64,000 nucleotides of DNA from Dokdonella koreensis DS-123. GTDB taxonomy: Bacteria > Pseudomonadota > Gammaproteobacteria > Xanthomonadales > Rhodanobacteraceae. Numbering within the stretch: position 1 is the first letter of the stretch; each line of letters begins with the position of its first letter. The translations under genes and the position numbers were made by a program. Under the pieces are notes generated by a model. It was not told the origin of the DNA, did not search any database, and saw nothing but the letters and a program-made list of their open reading frames with translations. Location: the NCBI RefSeq assembly GCF_001632775.1, contig NZ_CP015249.1, positions 662,686 to 726,685 of the forward strand. The letters are read 5' to 3'. Below are positions 22,889 through 36,060 of the stretch, one piece after another.

Positions 22889-23503
22889 ATGAGTACCGTC
22901 GTACCGTTCAAGGCCCGCGGCATCCGCGCGGCCCTGCGTGAAGGCATGGAAAGCCGCATTCCGATGCGATTCCAGCGCGAGCGCATCCACCCCGGGGTGA
23001 TCCACGGCTTCGTGATCGGCCTCTCCCGCGACTTCTGCCTGATCGCCGAGATCGGCGATGCGTTGCGCTTCGACGGATATCTCGCCGTGGCGATCACCGA
23101 CCTCAGCCTGGTCGAGAGCGATCCCGCCGCGGAGTTCGTGCTGAAGGCCCTGGCCCTGCGCGGCGAGCAGCTCACCGTCCCGGAGGGCTTCGGGCTCGAG
23201 GACTGGGTCGGCATCGCCCGTTCCGCCGCGGCCTGCGCGCCGTTGCTGTCGATCAACATGGTCGAGGACGACGAGGGCGAGATCAGCTACGTCGGCCAGC
23301 TGGCCGATGTCGAGGCCGATGCGCTGGTGCTGCGCGAGATCGATCCGAATGCCAGCTGGTATCCGGACACCGGCGCCTACGAATTCGAGGCGATCGGCTC
23401 GATCGGCTTCGGCAGCGGCTATCTCGAAGCGCTCTGGCAGGTGGCCGGAACGCCGGCCGATCCGCTGTCCCCGCGAGCACCCGCCTCCGATTCGCTGCAC
23501 TGA
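22889..23503 (+). CDS. Conserved-looking hypothetical cytoplasmic protein
   Basis: 204 residues, with no signal peptide or membrane segment. I do not recognise a named family. Two segments look like related beta-rich repeats: [20 protein letters not shown] to [10 protein letters not shown] (about residues 35-75) and [20 protein letters not shown] to [13 protein letters not shown] (about 130-175). Each resembles an Sm/SH3-like small barrel, but this is tentative. Upstream in-frame codons from 22823 are rejected because the ATG at 22889 ([19 protein letters not shown]) starts a normal-looking basic N-terminus. It follows the response regulator by 72 bases on the same strand and may be cotranscribed. 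Confidence 0.65.
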   Translation: MSTVVPFKARGIRAALREGMESRIPMRFQRERIHPGVIHGFVIGLSRDFCLIAEIGDALRFDGYLAVAITDLSLVESDPAAEFVLKALALRGEQLTVPEGFGLEDWVGIARSAAACAPLLSINMVEDDEGEISYVGQLADVEADALVLREIDPNASWYPDTGAYEFEAIGSIGFGSGYLEALWQVAGTPADPLSPRAPASDSLH

Positions 23504-23637
23504 GCCGGCGCCGCGGGTGCGGCATTTGGGCGCAGCCGGGCTCCGAGGCCGGGTGGGCCCGACAGGGCGCCTCGCAGAGACAGGCCCCCGGCGGCTTTTC
23601 CGAGGGCCTCGCTGCAATGCGGCAAAGTCCTGCGCGG

Positions 23638-23666
23638 TTGCTACCGCAGCACGGCAAAGTTAAAAT
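23638..23666 (+). promoter_or_regulatory. Promoter of the atp operon
   Basis: TTGCTA (23638-23643) and TAAAAT (23661-23666) are separated by exactly 17 bases, a close match to the sigma-70 consensus and the best in the window. It lies directly upstream of atpI. Confidence 0.75.
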
Positions 23667-23741
23667 CTTCAGGCTTTGGTCGGGCCGGTTCGCTTGGCTC
23701 GCCGCAGCAGCCTCCTAACGCTCGCCGGATCGGGTGCCTTC

Positions 23742-24110
23742 GTGCGCAATTCCATCGCCTTCGGTTGGCGGGTGGCGGTTCGCACCACGCTCCTGCAGCT
23801 TGGCGCGACCGCAGTGGCGGCGCTGTGTGCGACAGGGTGGGGCGCCTCGGCGGCACTGGCGGTGTTGATCGGCGGGATCATCATCGCATCGGGATACTGG
23901 CTGGCTGCGCGACGTGCGTTCGGAAGGCGAGTGGTAGCGCCGACCGCAGCGCTCGGCGCGATCGTGCTCGGTCAGGTCATCAAGTGGGTCTGGATCGGCG
24001 TCGCCCTGGTGGTCACGATCGGATCGGGCCTGTTCCCGCCCCTGGCGGTACTGATCGGCGTAGCCGTCGCATTGGTGTCGCAGTTGGGTGGTCTGCTTTT
24101 CGAGCATTGA
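23742..24110 (+). CDS. atpI: ATP synthase subunit I
   Basis: Small hydrophobic protein, the accessory first gene of F-type ATP synthase operons, thought to assist c-ring assembly or Mg uptake. It has about four membrane segments, for example LLQLGATAVAALCATG, AALAVLIGGIIIASGYWLA and WIGVALVVTIGSGLFPPLAV. The GTG at 23742 (MRNSIAFGWRVAV, 122 residues) fits typical length. An in-frame TTG at 23676 would lie only about 10 bases after the promoter -10 and would be nearly leaderless. Identification rests on hydrophobicity, size and position before atpB. Confidence 0.85.
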   Translation: MRNSIAFGWRVAVRTTLLQLGATAVAALCATGWGASAALAVLIGGIIIASGYWLAARRAFGRRVVAPTAALGAIVLGQVIKWVWIGVALVVTIGSGLFPPLAVLIGVAVALVSQLGGLLFEH

Positions 24111-25301
<1,191 letters not shown>

Positions 25302-25389
25302 GCCGCTTCGAGGGCCGCATCCCCGCGATGCGGCCGACCGGTCGCCGGCCTCCGAAAGGCCGGCGTCACACCTATGTCGAGGACACGTC

Positions 25390-25860
25390 ATGAATCTCAA
25401 CATGACATTCTTCGGTCAGATGCTCTCATTCGCGATCCTCGTCTGGTTCACGATGAAGTTCATCTGGCCACCGCTGAATGCGGCGCTTGAAGAACGCCAG
25501 AAGAAAATCGCCGACGGCCTGGCCGCCGCCGACCGCGCCCGCAAGGAGCTGGCCGATGCCGACGCGCGCGTCGCCGAGGAGATCAAGGGCGCCCGCGTAG
25601 AGGCCGGCGCGATCATCGAGCGTGCGCATCAGCAGGCCAATGCCATCGTCGAGAAGGCCAAGCAGGACGCGATCGTCGAGGCGACCAAGCAGAAGGCGAT
25701 CGCCGCTGCCGAGATCGAGTCGATGGCCCACAAGGCGCGCGAGGAGCTGCGCGGCAAGGTCGCGTCGCTGGCCGTCGCCGGTGCCGAGAAGATCCTTCAC
25801 CGCGAAATCGATGCCGGCGCCCACAAGGCGCTGATCGACGAGCTCGTGGCCGAGATCTGA
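25390..25860 (+). CDS. atpF: ATP synthase F0 subunit b
   Basis: Peripheral stalk subunit of 156 residues. One N-terminal membrane helix (NMTFFGQMLSFAILVWFTMK) is followed by a long charged alpha-helical stalk (NAALEERQKKIADGLAAADR onward) and the C-terminal dimerisation and delta-binding part. Length and layout match E. coli subunit b. Confidence 0.96.
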   Translation: MNLNMTFFGQMLSFAILVWFTMKFIWPPLNAALEERQKKIADGLAAADRARKELADADARVAEEIKGARVEAGAIIERAHQQANAIVEKAKQDAIVEATKQKAIAAAEIESMAHKAREELRGKVASLAVAGAEKILHREIDAGAHKALIDELVAEI

Positions 25861-25864
25861 TCCC

Positions 25865-26398
25865 ATGTCCAGCGCACTGACCCTGGCCCGACCCTACGCA
25901 CGCGCCGCATTCGAGCTGGCGCGCGGCGACAACACGCTCGGCGCCTGGGCCACGCGCCTGGGCTTCGCCGCGCAGGTCGCCGCCGATCCCCGCGTGGCAG
26001 CGCTGCTCGGCGATCCGCGGATCGGCCGGGAGAATCTCGTCGCGTTGTTCCTGCCGGAAGGCGAGGGCGCCGACTCGGCCTTCGCCCGCTTCCTGGGGCT
26101 GCTCGCCGAGAACGGCCGTCTGGCGGTGCTGCCGGAAATCGGCGCGCTGTACGAGGCGCTCAAGCACGAGGCCGAACGCGTGCTCAAGGTGCGCGTGCGG
26201 GCCGCGGCGCCGATCGACGCCTTCGAGGCGAACAAGCTCAAGGAGGCGCTCAAGCGGCGCTTCGGGCGCGACATCGAGCTCGACCAGGCGATCGATCCGG
26301 CGATCCTCGGCGGCGCGGTGATCGATGCCGGCGACGTGGTGATCGACGGGTCCGTGCGCGGCCGCCTCACCCGCCTCGAGCAGGCACTGACCCACTAA
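25865..26398 (+). CDS. atpH: ATP synthase F1 subunit delta
   Basis: Caps the F1 head and joins it to subunit b. It has 177 residues and starts 4 bases after atpF. The family N-terminus [16 protein letters not shown] and the C-terminal signature [20 protein letters not shown] are clear. Confidence 0.96.
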   Translation: MSSALTLARPYARAAFELARGDNTLGAWATRLGFAAQVAADPRVAALLGDPRIGRENLVALFLPEGEGADSAFARFLGLLAENGRLAVLPEIGALYEALKHEAERVLKVRVRAAAPIDAFEANKLKEALKRRFGRDIELDQAIDPAILGGAVIDAGDVVIDGSVRGRLTRLEQALTH

Positions 26399-26444
26399 TC
26401 GAACTTGCAGGCGGACGACCAGCCCGCCCCATACGGAAACGACC

Positions 26445-27992
<1,548 letters not shown>

Positions 27993-28045
27993 GCGCGCGC
28001 GAACGCGCGCACTGACGTCAAGCAAATCGACAGCACGAGGTAGAC

Positions 28046-28909
28046 GTGGCCGGCGGACGGGAAATCAAAACCAAGATCAAGAGCGTGCAGAACACCCGCA
28101 AGGTGACACGCGCGCTGGAAATGGTCTCCGCTTCGAAGATCCGCAAGGCGCAGGACCTGATGAAGGCGTCGCGTCCGTACGCGCGCCTGATGCGGACGCT
28201 GGTCGGCCACATCGCCCAGGCGAACGTCGACTACCGTCATCCGTTCATGGTCGAGCGCGACGCGGTCAAGCGGATCGGCTACATCATCGTCTCCAGCGAC
28301 CGCGGCCTCGCCGGCGGGCTCAACTCCAACATGTTCCGCCGCGTGCTGGCGGACGTGCGCGAGTGGGACAGCAAGGGCGTCGCGGTCGATGTCGTGTGCA
28401 TCGGCAACAAGGCGCTCGGCTTCTTCCGCCGCCTCAAGGTCAACATGGTCGGCAGCGTGACGCATCTGGGCGAGAAGCCGCAGATCGCCGACCTGATCGG
28501 CGTCATCAAGGTCATGCTCGACGCCTACACCGAAGGCCGCATCGATCGCGTCAACCTGGTCTACAGCAACTTCGTCAACACGATGACGCAGCGTGCGGTG
28601 ATCGACCAGCTGCTGCCGCTGCCGCCGTCGGACGACCTGTCGGCCAAGCACCAGTGGGACTACATCTACGAACCCGATGCGCCGACCGTGCTCGACCACG
28701 TCATGGTCCGCTACGTCGAGTCGCTGGTCTACCAGGCGGTGCTCGAGAACCTGGCCAGCGAACACGCGGCCCGCATGGTCGCGATGAAGAGCGCGTCGGA
28801 CAATGCGACCAAGGCGATCGGTTCGTTGACGCTGATCTACAACAAGGCGCGCCAGGCGGCGATCACGCAGGAAATCTCGGAGATCGTCGGCGGCGCGGCG
28901 GCGGTTTGA
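28046..28909 (+). CDS. atpG: ATP synthase F1 subunit gamma
   Basis: Central rotating shaft of 287 residues. The N-terminal coiled helix [20 protein letters not shown] and the C-terminal helix signature [15 protein letters not shown] are diagnostic. It starts with GTG, with GAGGTAGAC just upstream. Confidence 0.97.
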   Translation: MAGGREIKTKIKSVQNTRKVTRALEMVSASKIRKAQDLMKASRPYARLMRTLVGHIAQANVDYRHPFMVERDAVKRIGYIIVSSDRGLAGGLNSNMFRRVLADVREWDSKGVAVDVVCIGNKALGFFRRLKVNMVGSVTHLGEKPQIADLIGVIKVMLDAYTEGRIDRVNLVYSNFVNTMTQRAVIDQLLPLPPSDDLSAKHQWDYIYEPDAPTVLDHVMVRYVESLVYQAVLENLASEHAARMVAMKSASDNATKAIGSLTLIYNKARQAAITQEISEIVGGAAAV

Positions 28910-28925
28910 ACGCGATCGTCCGTGA

Positions 28926-30437
<1,512 letters not shown>

Positions 30438-30452
30438 GGGCCTGGAGGCGAC

Positions 30453-30875
30453 ATGAGTACGATCCGCTGCGAAATCGTCAGTGCCGAGAGCGAGATCTTC
30501 GCCGGTGACGCGACCCTGGTCGTGGCATCGGGCGAGGTCGGCGAGCTCGGCATCGCGCCGCGGCACGCGCCGTTGATCACGCGTCTGCGGCCCGGCCAGG
30601 TCCGGGTCCAGCGCGAGGACGGCGAAGAGCAGTTCTTCTATGTCTCCGGTGGCATCCTCGAGGTGCAGCCGGAGTTGGTGACGATCCTCGCCGATACGGC
30701 AGCCCGCGCTGCCGATCTCGACGAGGCTGCGGCACGCCGCGCCAAGGAAGAGGCCGAGCGTGCACTGGCCGACCGCAACGGTGCGATGGAAATCGCCGAG
30801 GCGCAGGCCCAGCTGGCACAGGCGGTGGCCCAGCTCCAGGCGCTGGAGCAGCTGCGGCGCAGCCTGCGGCACTGA
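30453..30875 (+). CDS. atpC: ATP synthase F1 subunit epsilon
   Basis: Regulatory and shaft subunit of 140 residues, the last gene of the atp operon. An N-terminal beta-sandwich ([39 protein letters not shown]) is followed by two C-terminal helices rich in Ala and Glu, which in this family can inhibit ATP hydrolysis. It is followed after 38 bases by a strong hairpin terminator. Confidence 0.97.
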   Translation: MSTIRCEIVSAESEIFAGDATLVVASGEVGELGIAPRHAPLITRLRPGQVRVQREDGEEQFFYVSGGILEVQPELVTILADTAARAADLDEAAARRAKEEAERALADRNGAMEIAEAQAQLAQAVAQLQALEQLRRSLRH

Positions 30876-30888
30876 CCGATCGTCCACG

Positions 30889-31548
30889 ATGTTCCCTGCG
30901 ACCACAGGGTGGCAAACGACAACGCCGGCCTCGTGCCGGCGTTGTCGTTTTCGCAGCGGGCCGGCCTGGCTGGCCTGCCTGCTGATCGCGTCGGCGACGA
31001 CGGCGTGCCGGACCGTGCCGCCGCAGGCGCCGCCGTCACCGTCGGGCGAGGTCAGCGCACAGCGCATCGAGCCCTCGGCGTCCGACCGCTACGCGTTCGC
31101 CGAAGACGCCATCTATGACCAGCCGCGCGCCGCGGCGGACAACCCGCTGCCCGCCTATCCGGTCGAGCTGCTCGCACGGCGCCTCGCGCCACAGGTGGTG
31201 CGCGCAAGGCTGATCGTCGACGCGCTGGGGCGGGTCGTCGAGGTGCGCGCGCTCGACCCGACACCCGAGGCCGCCGCCGGATTCGTGGCGAGCGTCCACG
31301 CGGCCTGCGCGACGTGGCGGTTCAGCCCGCTGACCGAGACGCGTGCGGTCGAGCAGCGGCGGCGCCTGCCCGGTGGTGACCTCGAGATCGAATACGTTCC
31401 GGAAACGCGGGCGCTGCCGTTCCACATCGACTATCGCTTCGTGTTCCGGCAGGTCGACGGGCGCCCGGTCGTCGACGTCGGCTCGCCTGAAGGCGCCGGC
31501 GGCGGTGCGCCGGCCGATTCTGAGGTGATTCGCCCCGATTTGCGGTAA
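30889..31548 (+). CDS. Putative lipoprotein with TonB C-terminal-like domain
   Basis: 219 residues from ATG 30889. A basic n-region (SCRRCRFRSG) leads into a hydrophobic core and a lipobox-like site (WLACLLIASATTAC, Cys about residue 40). The mature part has a TonB-C/energy-transducer-like fold: PAYPVELLARRLAPQVVRAR, LIVDALGRVVEVRAL, then ACATWRFSPLTE. It lacks the proline-rich spanner of true TonB, so partnership with ExbBD is unlikely; a periplasmic lipoprotein is more plausible. The first 20 codons contain the atpC terminator hairpin, so either the gene is read from a start inside or after the hairpin, or the signal peptide coding region doubles as terminator. No better ATG, GTG or TTG start precedes the lipobox in this frame. 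Confidence 0.65.
   Translation: MFPATTGWQTTTPASCRRCRFRSGPAWLACLLIASATTACRTVPPQAPPSPSGEVSAQRIEPSASDRYAFAEDAIYDQPRAAADNPLPAYPVELLARRLAPQVVRARLIVDALGRVVEVRALDPTPEAAAGFVASVHAACATWRFSPLTETRAVEQRRRLPGGDLEIEYVPETRALPFHIDYRFVFRQVDGRPVVDVGSPEGAGGGAPADSEVIRPDLR
30914..30951 (+). terminator. Intrinsic terminator of the atp operon
   Basis: A perfect 16-bp stem, AAACGACAACGCCGGC (30914-30929) with its complement (30935-30950), closes a 5-base loop CTCGT and ends in TTTT. It is the longest perfect hairpin noticed in the window. It overlaps the predicted 5' end of the following lipoprotein gene. Confidence 0.92.
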
Positions 31549-31617
31549 CGTCGCCGATCGCGCGCGCCGGCGCTCATCCGGCGCATCCGTCTCCGAGGAT
31601 TCCAGCAAAGGCCTGCC

Positions 31618-32994
31618 ATGTCCGAGAACGAAGCTCCGCTGCACGTCATCATCCTCGCCGCCGGCGAGGGCAAGCGCATGAAGTCCGCGCGCGCCAAGGT
31701 GCTGATGCCGCTGGCCGGCCGCGCGATGCTGGCGCACGTGCTCGATTCGGCACGCGCGCTGCTTCCGGCGCGCATCCACGTCGTCTACGGCCACCTGGGC
31801 GATCAGGTCCGGGCGCAGACCACCGACCTCGGCGACCTGACCTGGGTCCAGCAGGCCGAGCAGCGCGGCACCGGCCATGCCGTGCAGCTGGCGATGCCGG
31901 GCGTGCCGGAAGACGCGCGCGTGCTGGTGCTCTACGGCGACGTGCCGCTGATCGGCGTGGACACGCTGCGCAAGCTGCTGGCGATCCGCGTGCCGCTGGC
32001 GGCGCTGGTGACCCAGCTCGAAAATCCGTACGGCTACGGCCGCGTCGTGCGCGACGGCATCGGCCGCGTGCGCGCGATCATCGAGGAAAAGGACTGCACG
32101 CCCGAGCAGCGCACGATCACCTGGGTCAACAGCGGCATCCTGGCCGCCGATGCGCGCCGGTTGCGCGTGTGGATCAACAACCTGTCCGACAGCAATGCGC
32201 AGCGCGAGTACTACCTGACCGACGTCTACGCGCAGGCCAACGAGGAAGGCGAGCCGGCCGAGGCGAGCCTGTGCCTCAACCCGCAGGAAGTGTTCGGCGC
32301 CAACGACCCCTGGCAGCTCGCCGCCCTGGAGCGGCTCTACCAGCGGCTGCGGGCGACCGATCTCGCATCGCGCGGCGTGCGTTTCGCCGATCCGGTCCGC
32401 TTCGACGTCCGCGGCGACGTCCGCGTCGGGCGCGACGTCGAGATCGACATCGACGTGATCCTCGAAGGCCAGGTCGAGCTCGACGACGGCGTGCGCATCG
32501 GCCCGTTCTGCCGGATCAAGGACTCGCACCTGGCCGCCGGTACCGAAGTGCGCGCCCATTGCGACCTCGACGGCGTCGTCACGTCGGGGCCCTGCACGAT
32601 CGGCCCGTTCGCGCGGCTGCGCCCGGGTACCGAGCTGGCCGAAGGCGCGCACGTCGGCAACTTCGTCGAGACGAAGAAGACGCGGATCGGCGCCGGCTCC
32701 AAGGCCAACCACCTGACCTATCTCGGCGACGCCGAGGTCGGCGCCGGCGTCAACATCGGCGCCGGCACGATCACCTGCAACTACGACGGTGCCAACAAAT
32801 CGGTGACGCGGATCGAGGACGGCGCCTTCATCGGCTCCAATACCGCCCTGGTCGCGCCGGTCACCGTCGGCAAGGACGCGACCATCGGGGCCGGCTCGGT
32901 CATCAGCAAGGAGGCGCCGGCCGGCGAACTGACGATCGCCCGCGCGCGCCAGGCCACCGTGGCCGGGTGGCGGCGGCCGACGAAGAAGAAGTAG
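31618..32994 (+). CDS. glmU: GlmU, bifunctional GlcNAc-1-P uridyltransferase/GlcN-1-P acetyltransferase
   Basis: Makes UDP-GlcNAc for peptidoglycan and LPS in the cytoplasm. It has 458 residues. The N-terminal pyrophosphorylase domain carries [19 protein letters not shown] (about residues 10-28), [15 protein letters not shown] and [10 protein letters not shown]. The C-terminal left-handed beta-helix has hexapeptide repeats, with [37 protein letters not shown] and TCNYDGANK. glmU follows the atp operon in many gammaproteobacteria. glmS, often next, is absent here. Confidence 0.97.
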   Translation: MSENEAPLHVIILAAGEGKRMKSARAKVLMPLAGRAMLAHVLDSARALLPARIHVVYGHLGDQVRAQTTDLGDLTWVQQAEQRGTGHAVQLAMPGVPEDARVLVLYGDVPLIGVDTLRKLLAIRVPLAALVTQLENPYGYGRVVRDGIGRVRAIIEEKDCTPEQRTITWVNSGILAADARRLRVWINNLSDSNAQREYYLTDVYAQANEEGEPAEASLCLNPQEVFGANDPWQLAALERLYQRLRATDLASRGVRFADPVRFDVRGDVRVGRDVEIDIDVILEGQVELDDGVRIGPFCRIKDSHLAAGTEVRAHCDLDGVVTSGPCTIGPFARLRPGTELAEGAHVGNFVETKKTRIGAGSKANHLTYLGDAEVGAGVNIGAGTITCNYDGANKSVTRIEDGAFIGSNTALVAPVTVGKDATIGAGSVISKEAPAGELTIARARQATVAGWRRPTKKK

Positions 32995-33031
32995 CGCGGC
33001 CGCGGCCCGGCGCGGCCACTGCCGCGCCTCG

Positions 33032-33442
33032 TCAGATCAGCGTGACGCCGGGCGGCGGCGCCATGTCCGCGACGGTCTGCCAGAAGTACAGCGCGTCGCC
33101 GGCGGGGTCGGCGACCGAGAACGTCCGGTCGCCCCACCATTGCGTGGTCGGCGGCTCCACGATCGCCACGCCGCGCCCGACCAGTTCGGCATGGTACCCA
33201 TCGACGTCGCCGACCTCGATGTAGATCGACAACGGGCCGCGGGTCGGTCCCGCATCTTCCGGCCGCGAGAGCATCAGCATCGCGCCTTCGCGCTGGACGA
33301 TGGCGAAGTCGAGCGCGCCGTCCTTGCCGACCACGCCCATCAGCGACTCGAAGCCGAGGGCTTCCAGGTAGAAGAGGCGCGTCGCATCGACCGATTCGAC
33401 GAAGCGCAGCGGCATCACGGAACGGGGGTGGGGTTCGGTCAC
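33032..33442 (-). CDS. VOC-superfamily (glyoxalase/bleomycin-resistance-like) protein
   Basis: 136 residues, one beta-alpha-beta-beta-beta pair typical of vicinal oxygen chelate proteins. The pattern is visible in LRFVESVDATRLFYLEALGF, then SIYIEVGDVDGYHAELVGRG and SVADPAGDALYFWQT. Substrate unknown. GTG at 33442 is chosen because GGAG lies 7 bases upstream; a GTG-ATG pair further in (SVMPLRF) is an alternative. The gene is divergent from a TrmB-type regulator, with a perfect 18-bp palindrome in the 79-base gap, so that regulator probably controls it. Confidence 0.8.
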   Translation of the reverse strand: MTEPHPRSVMPLRFVESVDATRLFYLEALGFESLMGVVGKDGALDFAIVQREGAMLMLSRPEDAGPTRGPLSIYIEVGDVDGYHAELVGRGVAIVEPPTTQWWGDRTFSVADPAGDALYFWQTVADMAPPPGVTLI

Positions 33443-33470
33443 GCGGGTTCTCCAGGCGTTGTCGGGATAC

Positions 33471-33488
33471 CAGTATCGGCCGATACTG
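33471..33488. promoter_or_regulatory. 18-bp perfect palindrome, probable operator between VOC gene and TrmB regulator
   Basis: CAGTATCGG (33471-33479) is immediately followed by its reverse complement CCGATACTG (33480-33488). It lies in the short gap between two divergent genes, one of which encodes a DNA-binding protein of the TrmB type. Location and symmetry fit a dimer-binding operator for autoregulation and control of the VOC gene. Binding itself is inference. Confidence 0.6.
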
Positions 33489-33521
33489 ACGCCACTTTCA
33501 TCTACTTTCCGGAGTAGAAAC

Positions 33522-34379
33522 ATGCCGATCGCCTGGTCCGACTTCGCGCTGCTGGAAGAGGCCGGGCTCGGCAGCTACGAGAAGCGCGCGCTGGTCACGC
33601 TGGCCGTGCACGGCGTGGCCGACGCGGCCACGCTGTGCCGCGACGGCGGCATTCCCACCTCCAAGATCTACATGGCGATGGAGGCGCTCGGCCGCGACGG
33701 CCTGGTCGACATCCGCCGCTCGCGGCCGCGCCTGTATCAATCGCTGCCGGCCGACCTGCTGGTCGATCGCCTGGCCGCCCAGGTGCGCGAGCAGGCCGAG
33801 CGTACCGCGCGGCGCCTGCAGGACGTGCGCACGGCGCTGGCACGGCTGCCGCACCGCCTGCAGGGCGGCGAGCGCCGTGCGGATCTGGCGCTCGGCAGCG
33901 AAAGCCACGTCAAGCGCCACGTCAGCCGGCTGGCCGGCGCGCGGCGACGCGTGCTGTCCTACCTCGAACCGGGCGACCTGCGCGCGTTCACCCAGGCCCA
34001 GGCTACGGGCTTCGACGTGCTGCGCCTGATCGCCCGCAGCCGGCGCCGCACCGGCTTCGAGCATCGCCTGATGATCGGCTTCGGCCGGCGCGAGGGCGCG
34101 GCGGTCAAGGCCTTCCTGCGCACGTTCGGCGAATCGCTGCCCGATCCGGCCTGCCTGCGCTACTGCGCCGAGATCGGGCACCCGTTCCACCTGGTCGACG
34201 ACGAGCACGTCGTCCTCGCCGTCGATCATCCGTTCGCGGGCGACGGCCGGCTCGCCTCCCTGCTGGTGCACGACGAGGCACTGGCGGTCGAGCTGGCCGG
34301 CGGCTTCGAGGCGCTGTGGCAGCGCGCGTTGCCGGACCTGGGCCAGATCCGGGCCTGGCCGACCGCCGACCGGGACTGA
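33522..34379 (+). CDS. TrmB-family transcriptional regulator
   Basis: 285 residues. The N-terminal winged helix-turn-helix (about residues 5-80) reads EEAGLGSYEKRALVTLAVHG, GIPTSKIYMAMEALGRDGLV, then RRSRPRLYQSLPADLLVDRL, the arrangement of TrmB/sugar-sensing regulators. A coiled-coil segment (VREQAERTARRLQDVRTALA) follows, then a C-terminal effector-like domain. The ATG has CCGGAG 7-10 bases upstream. TrmB proteins are best known from archaea as sugar-responsive regulators; bacterial members are less studied. The adjacent palindrome and divergent VOC gene are its likely targets. Confidence 0.78.
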   Translation: MPIAWSDFALLEEAGLGSYEKRALVTLAVHGVADAATLCRDGGIPTSKIYMAMEALGRDGLVDIRRSRPRLYQSLPADLLVDRLAAQVREQAERTARRLQDVRTALARLPHRLQGGERRADLALGSESHVKRHVSRLAGARRRVLSYLEPGDLRAFTQAQATGFDVLRLIARSRRRTGFEHRLMIGFGRREGAAVKAFLRTFGESLPDPACLRYCAEIGHPFHLVDDEHVVLAVDHPFAGDGRLASLLVHDEALAVELAGGFEALWQRALPDLGQIRAWPTADRD

Positions 34380-34422
34380 AAGGCCGCCCTCGCAGCGGGC
34401 GCAATCGCTGCCGCCGCCGGGT

Positions 34423-34548
34423 GCCGCCTGCATGCATGACATCCCGTGTCCGCACGACGGCGACGGCATCGCGCGTTGCGACATCGGGGCGTTCGAGATC
34501 GAAGGTGGTGTCGCGGAGTTGATCTTCCGCGACGGCTTCGGCGATTGA
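34423..34548 (+). pseudogene. C-terminal relic of a choice-of-anchor-Q-type secreted protein
   Basis: In one frame, just after the TrmB regulator gene, the sequence encodes CPHDGDGIARCDIGAFEIEG followed by GVAELIFRDGFGD and a stop at 34546-34548. DGDG-xARCDIGAFE is the characteristic end of choice-of-anchor Q / parallel beta-helix surface proteins. No signal peptide or helix repeats precede it; the upstream frame overlaps the regulator gene and shows no similarity. It is therefore a truncated remnant, not an intact gene. An in-frame ATG at 34432 could in theory give a 38-residue peptide. The tail IFRDGF resembles the C-termini of two intact secreted proteins in the window. Confidence 0.6.
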
Positions 34549-34581
34549 GCGGCGGCCGGCCCCGGACCGTCCGCCGGTCCC

Positions 34582-36060
34582 TCAATCCTCGCGCGTGACG
34601 CGCAGCACTTCCTCGACCGAGGTCAGGCCGGCGACGCACTTGCGCCAGCCGTCTTCGAGGATCGACGGCGCGCGGCTGCGCGCATGGCGCTCGATCTCGG
34701 CTTCCGAAGCGCCTTCGTGGATCAGGCGGCGCAGCGTGTCGTCCACGGGAATCAGCTCGTAGATGCCGGTGCGACCCTTGTAGCCGGCATGGCGGTTGTC
34801 GAGCCCGGCGCGCGGACGGTAGAGCGTGGCGACCGTGTCGGCCGGCTTGCCGAAGGCCGCCAGCTCGGCCGGCGTGGCCGGATAGGCCTCGCGGTCGGCC
34901 GGGTCGAGCGCACGCACCAGCCGCTGGGCCAGCACGCCGACCAGGCTCGAGGCGAGCAGAAACGGCTCCACGCCCATGTCGCGCAGGCGTGCGATGGCAC
35001 CGACGGCGGAGTTGGTGTGCAGCGTCGACAGCACCAGGTGGCCGGTCAGCGACGCCTGCACGGCGATCTCGGCGGTTTCCAGGTCGCGGATCTCGCCGAC
35101 CATGACCACGTCCGGGTCCTGGCGCAGGATCGCGCGCAGGCCGCGCGCGAAGGTCATGTCCACGCGCGCGTTGACCTGGGTCTGGCCGACGCCGTCGATG
35201 TAGTACTCGATCGGGTCCTCGACCGTCATGATGTTGCGCGAGCTGTCGTTGAGCTTGAGCAGCGCGCCGTACAGTGTCGTCGTCTTGCCCGAGCCGGTGG
35301 GGCCGGTGACCAGGACGATGCCGTGCGGCCGGCCGATCAGGTCCTCCAGCCGTGCGCGCGTGGCCTCGTCCATGCCGAGCTGTGCCAGGTCGAGCTTGCC
35401 GGCCTGCTTGTCGAGCAGGCGCAGCACGACACGCTCGCCGCGCCCCGCCGGGATCGTCGACACGCGCACGTCCACCGGCCGGCCGGCGATGCGCAGGCCG
35501 ATGCGGCCGTCCTGCGGCAGGCGCTTCTCGGCGATGTCCAGGCGTGCCATGACCTTGATGCGGCTGACGACGGCCGCGGCGATCGCCTTCTGCGGCGCCA
35601 GCACCTCGCGCAGCACGCCGTCGATGCGGAAGCGCACCACCAGCCGGTTCTCGTAGGGCTCGATGTGGATGTCCGACGCGCCTTCCTTGACCGCCTCGGT
35701 CAGCAGCGCGTTGATGAGGCGGATGATCGGCGCGTCGTCGTCGCTCTCGAGCAGGTCCTCCGGCTCGGGCAGGTCGTCGGCCAGCGCCTTCAGATCGGCG
35801 GTGTCGTCGAGGTCCGAGACCATCGTGCGCGCGTCGTCGCCCTGCTCGTAGAGCGTGCGCAGCAGGCGCTCGAAGGCATCGGCCGGGCAGGGTGCCAGCC
35901 GGAGCGGGGCCCCGAAATGGCGGCGCAGTTCGGCCAGGACCTGCGGACGCACGCCGGGCCGGCAGGCGATCTGCGCCTCGCCGTCGACCCAGCCGGTCAG
36001 CGTCGCGCCGTGGCGGCGCGCGTAGCCGAAGCCCGGTCGCGCCGGCCGGACTTCGCTCAC
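34582..36060 (-). CDS. gspE: GspE, type II secretion ATPase
   Basis: Cytoplasmic hexameric ATPase powering pseudopilus assembly. It has 492 residues. The N-terminal part (about 1-100) is the N1E/N2E region. VKEGASDIHIEPYENRLVVR starts the N2 domain, followed by Walker A VLVTGPTGSGKTTTLYGALL, Asp box NIMTVEDPIEYYIDGVGQTQ, Walker B ILRQDPDVVMVGEIRDLETA and the His box HLVLSTLHTNSAVGAIARL. The usual CxxC-x(n)-CxxC zinc motif near the C-terminus is missing: the sites read RALDPADREAY and AGLDNRHAGYKGRTGIYEL. It starts at GTG 36060, overlapping the gspD stop by 4 bases. Confidence 0.93.
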   Translation of the reverse strand: MSEVRPARPGFGYARRHGATLTGWVDGEAQIACRPGVRPQVLAELRRHFGAPLRLAPCPADAFERLLRTLYEQGDDARTMVSDLDDTADLKALADDLPEPEDLLESDDDAPIIRLINALLTEAVKEGASDIHIEPYENRLVVRFRIDGVLREVLAPQKAIAAAVVSRIKVMARLDIAEKRLPQDGRIGLRIAGRPVDVRVSTIPAGRGERVVLRLLDKQAGKLDLAQLGMDEATRARLEDLIGRPHGIVLVTGPTGSGKTTTLYGALLKLNDSSRNIMTVEDPIEYYIDGVGQTQVNARVDMTFARGLRAILRQDPDVVMVGEIRDLETAEIAVQASLTGHLVLSTLHTNSAVGAIARLRDMGVEPFLLASSLVGVLAQRLVRALDPADREAYPATPAELAAFGKPADTVATLYRPRAGLDNRHAGYKGRTGIYELIPVDDTLRRLIHEGASEAEIERHARSRAPSILEDGWRKCVAGLTSVEEVLRVTRED

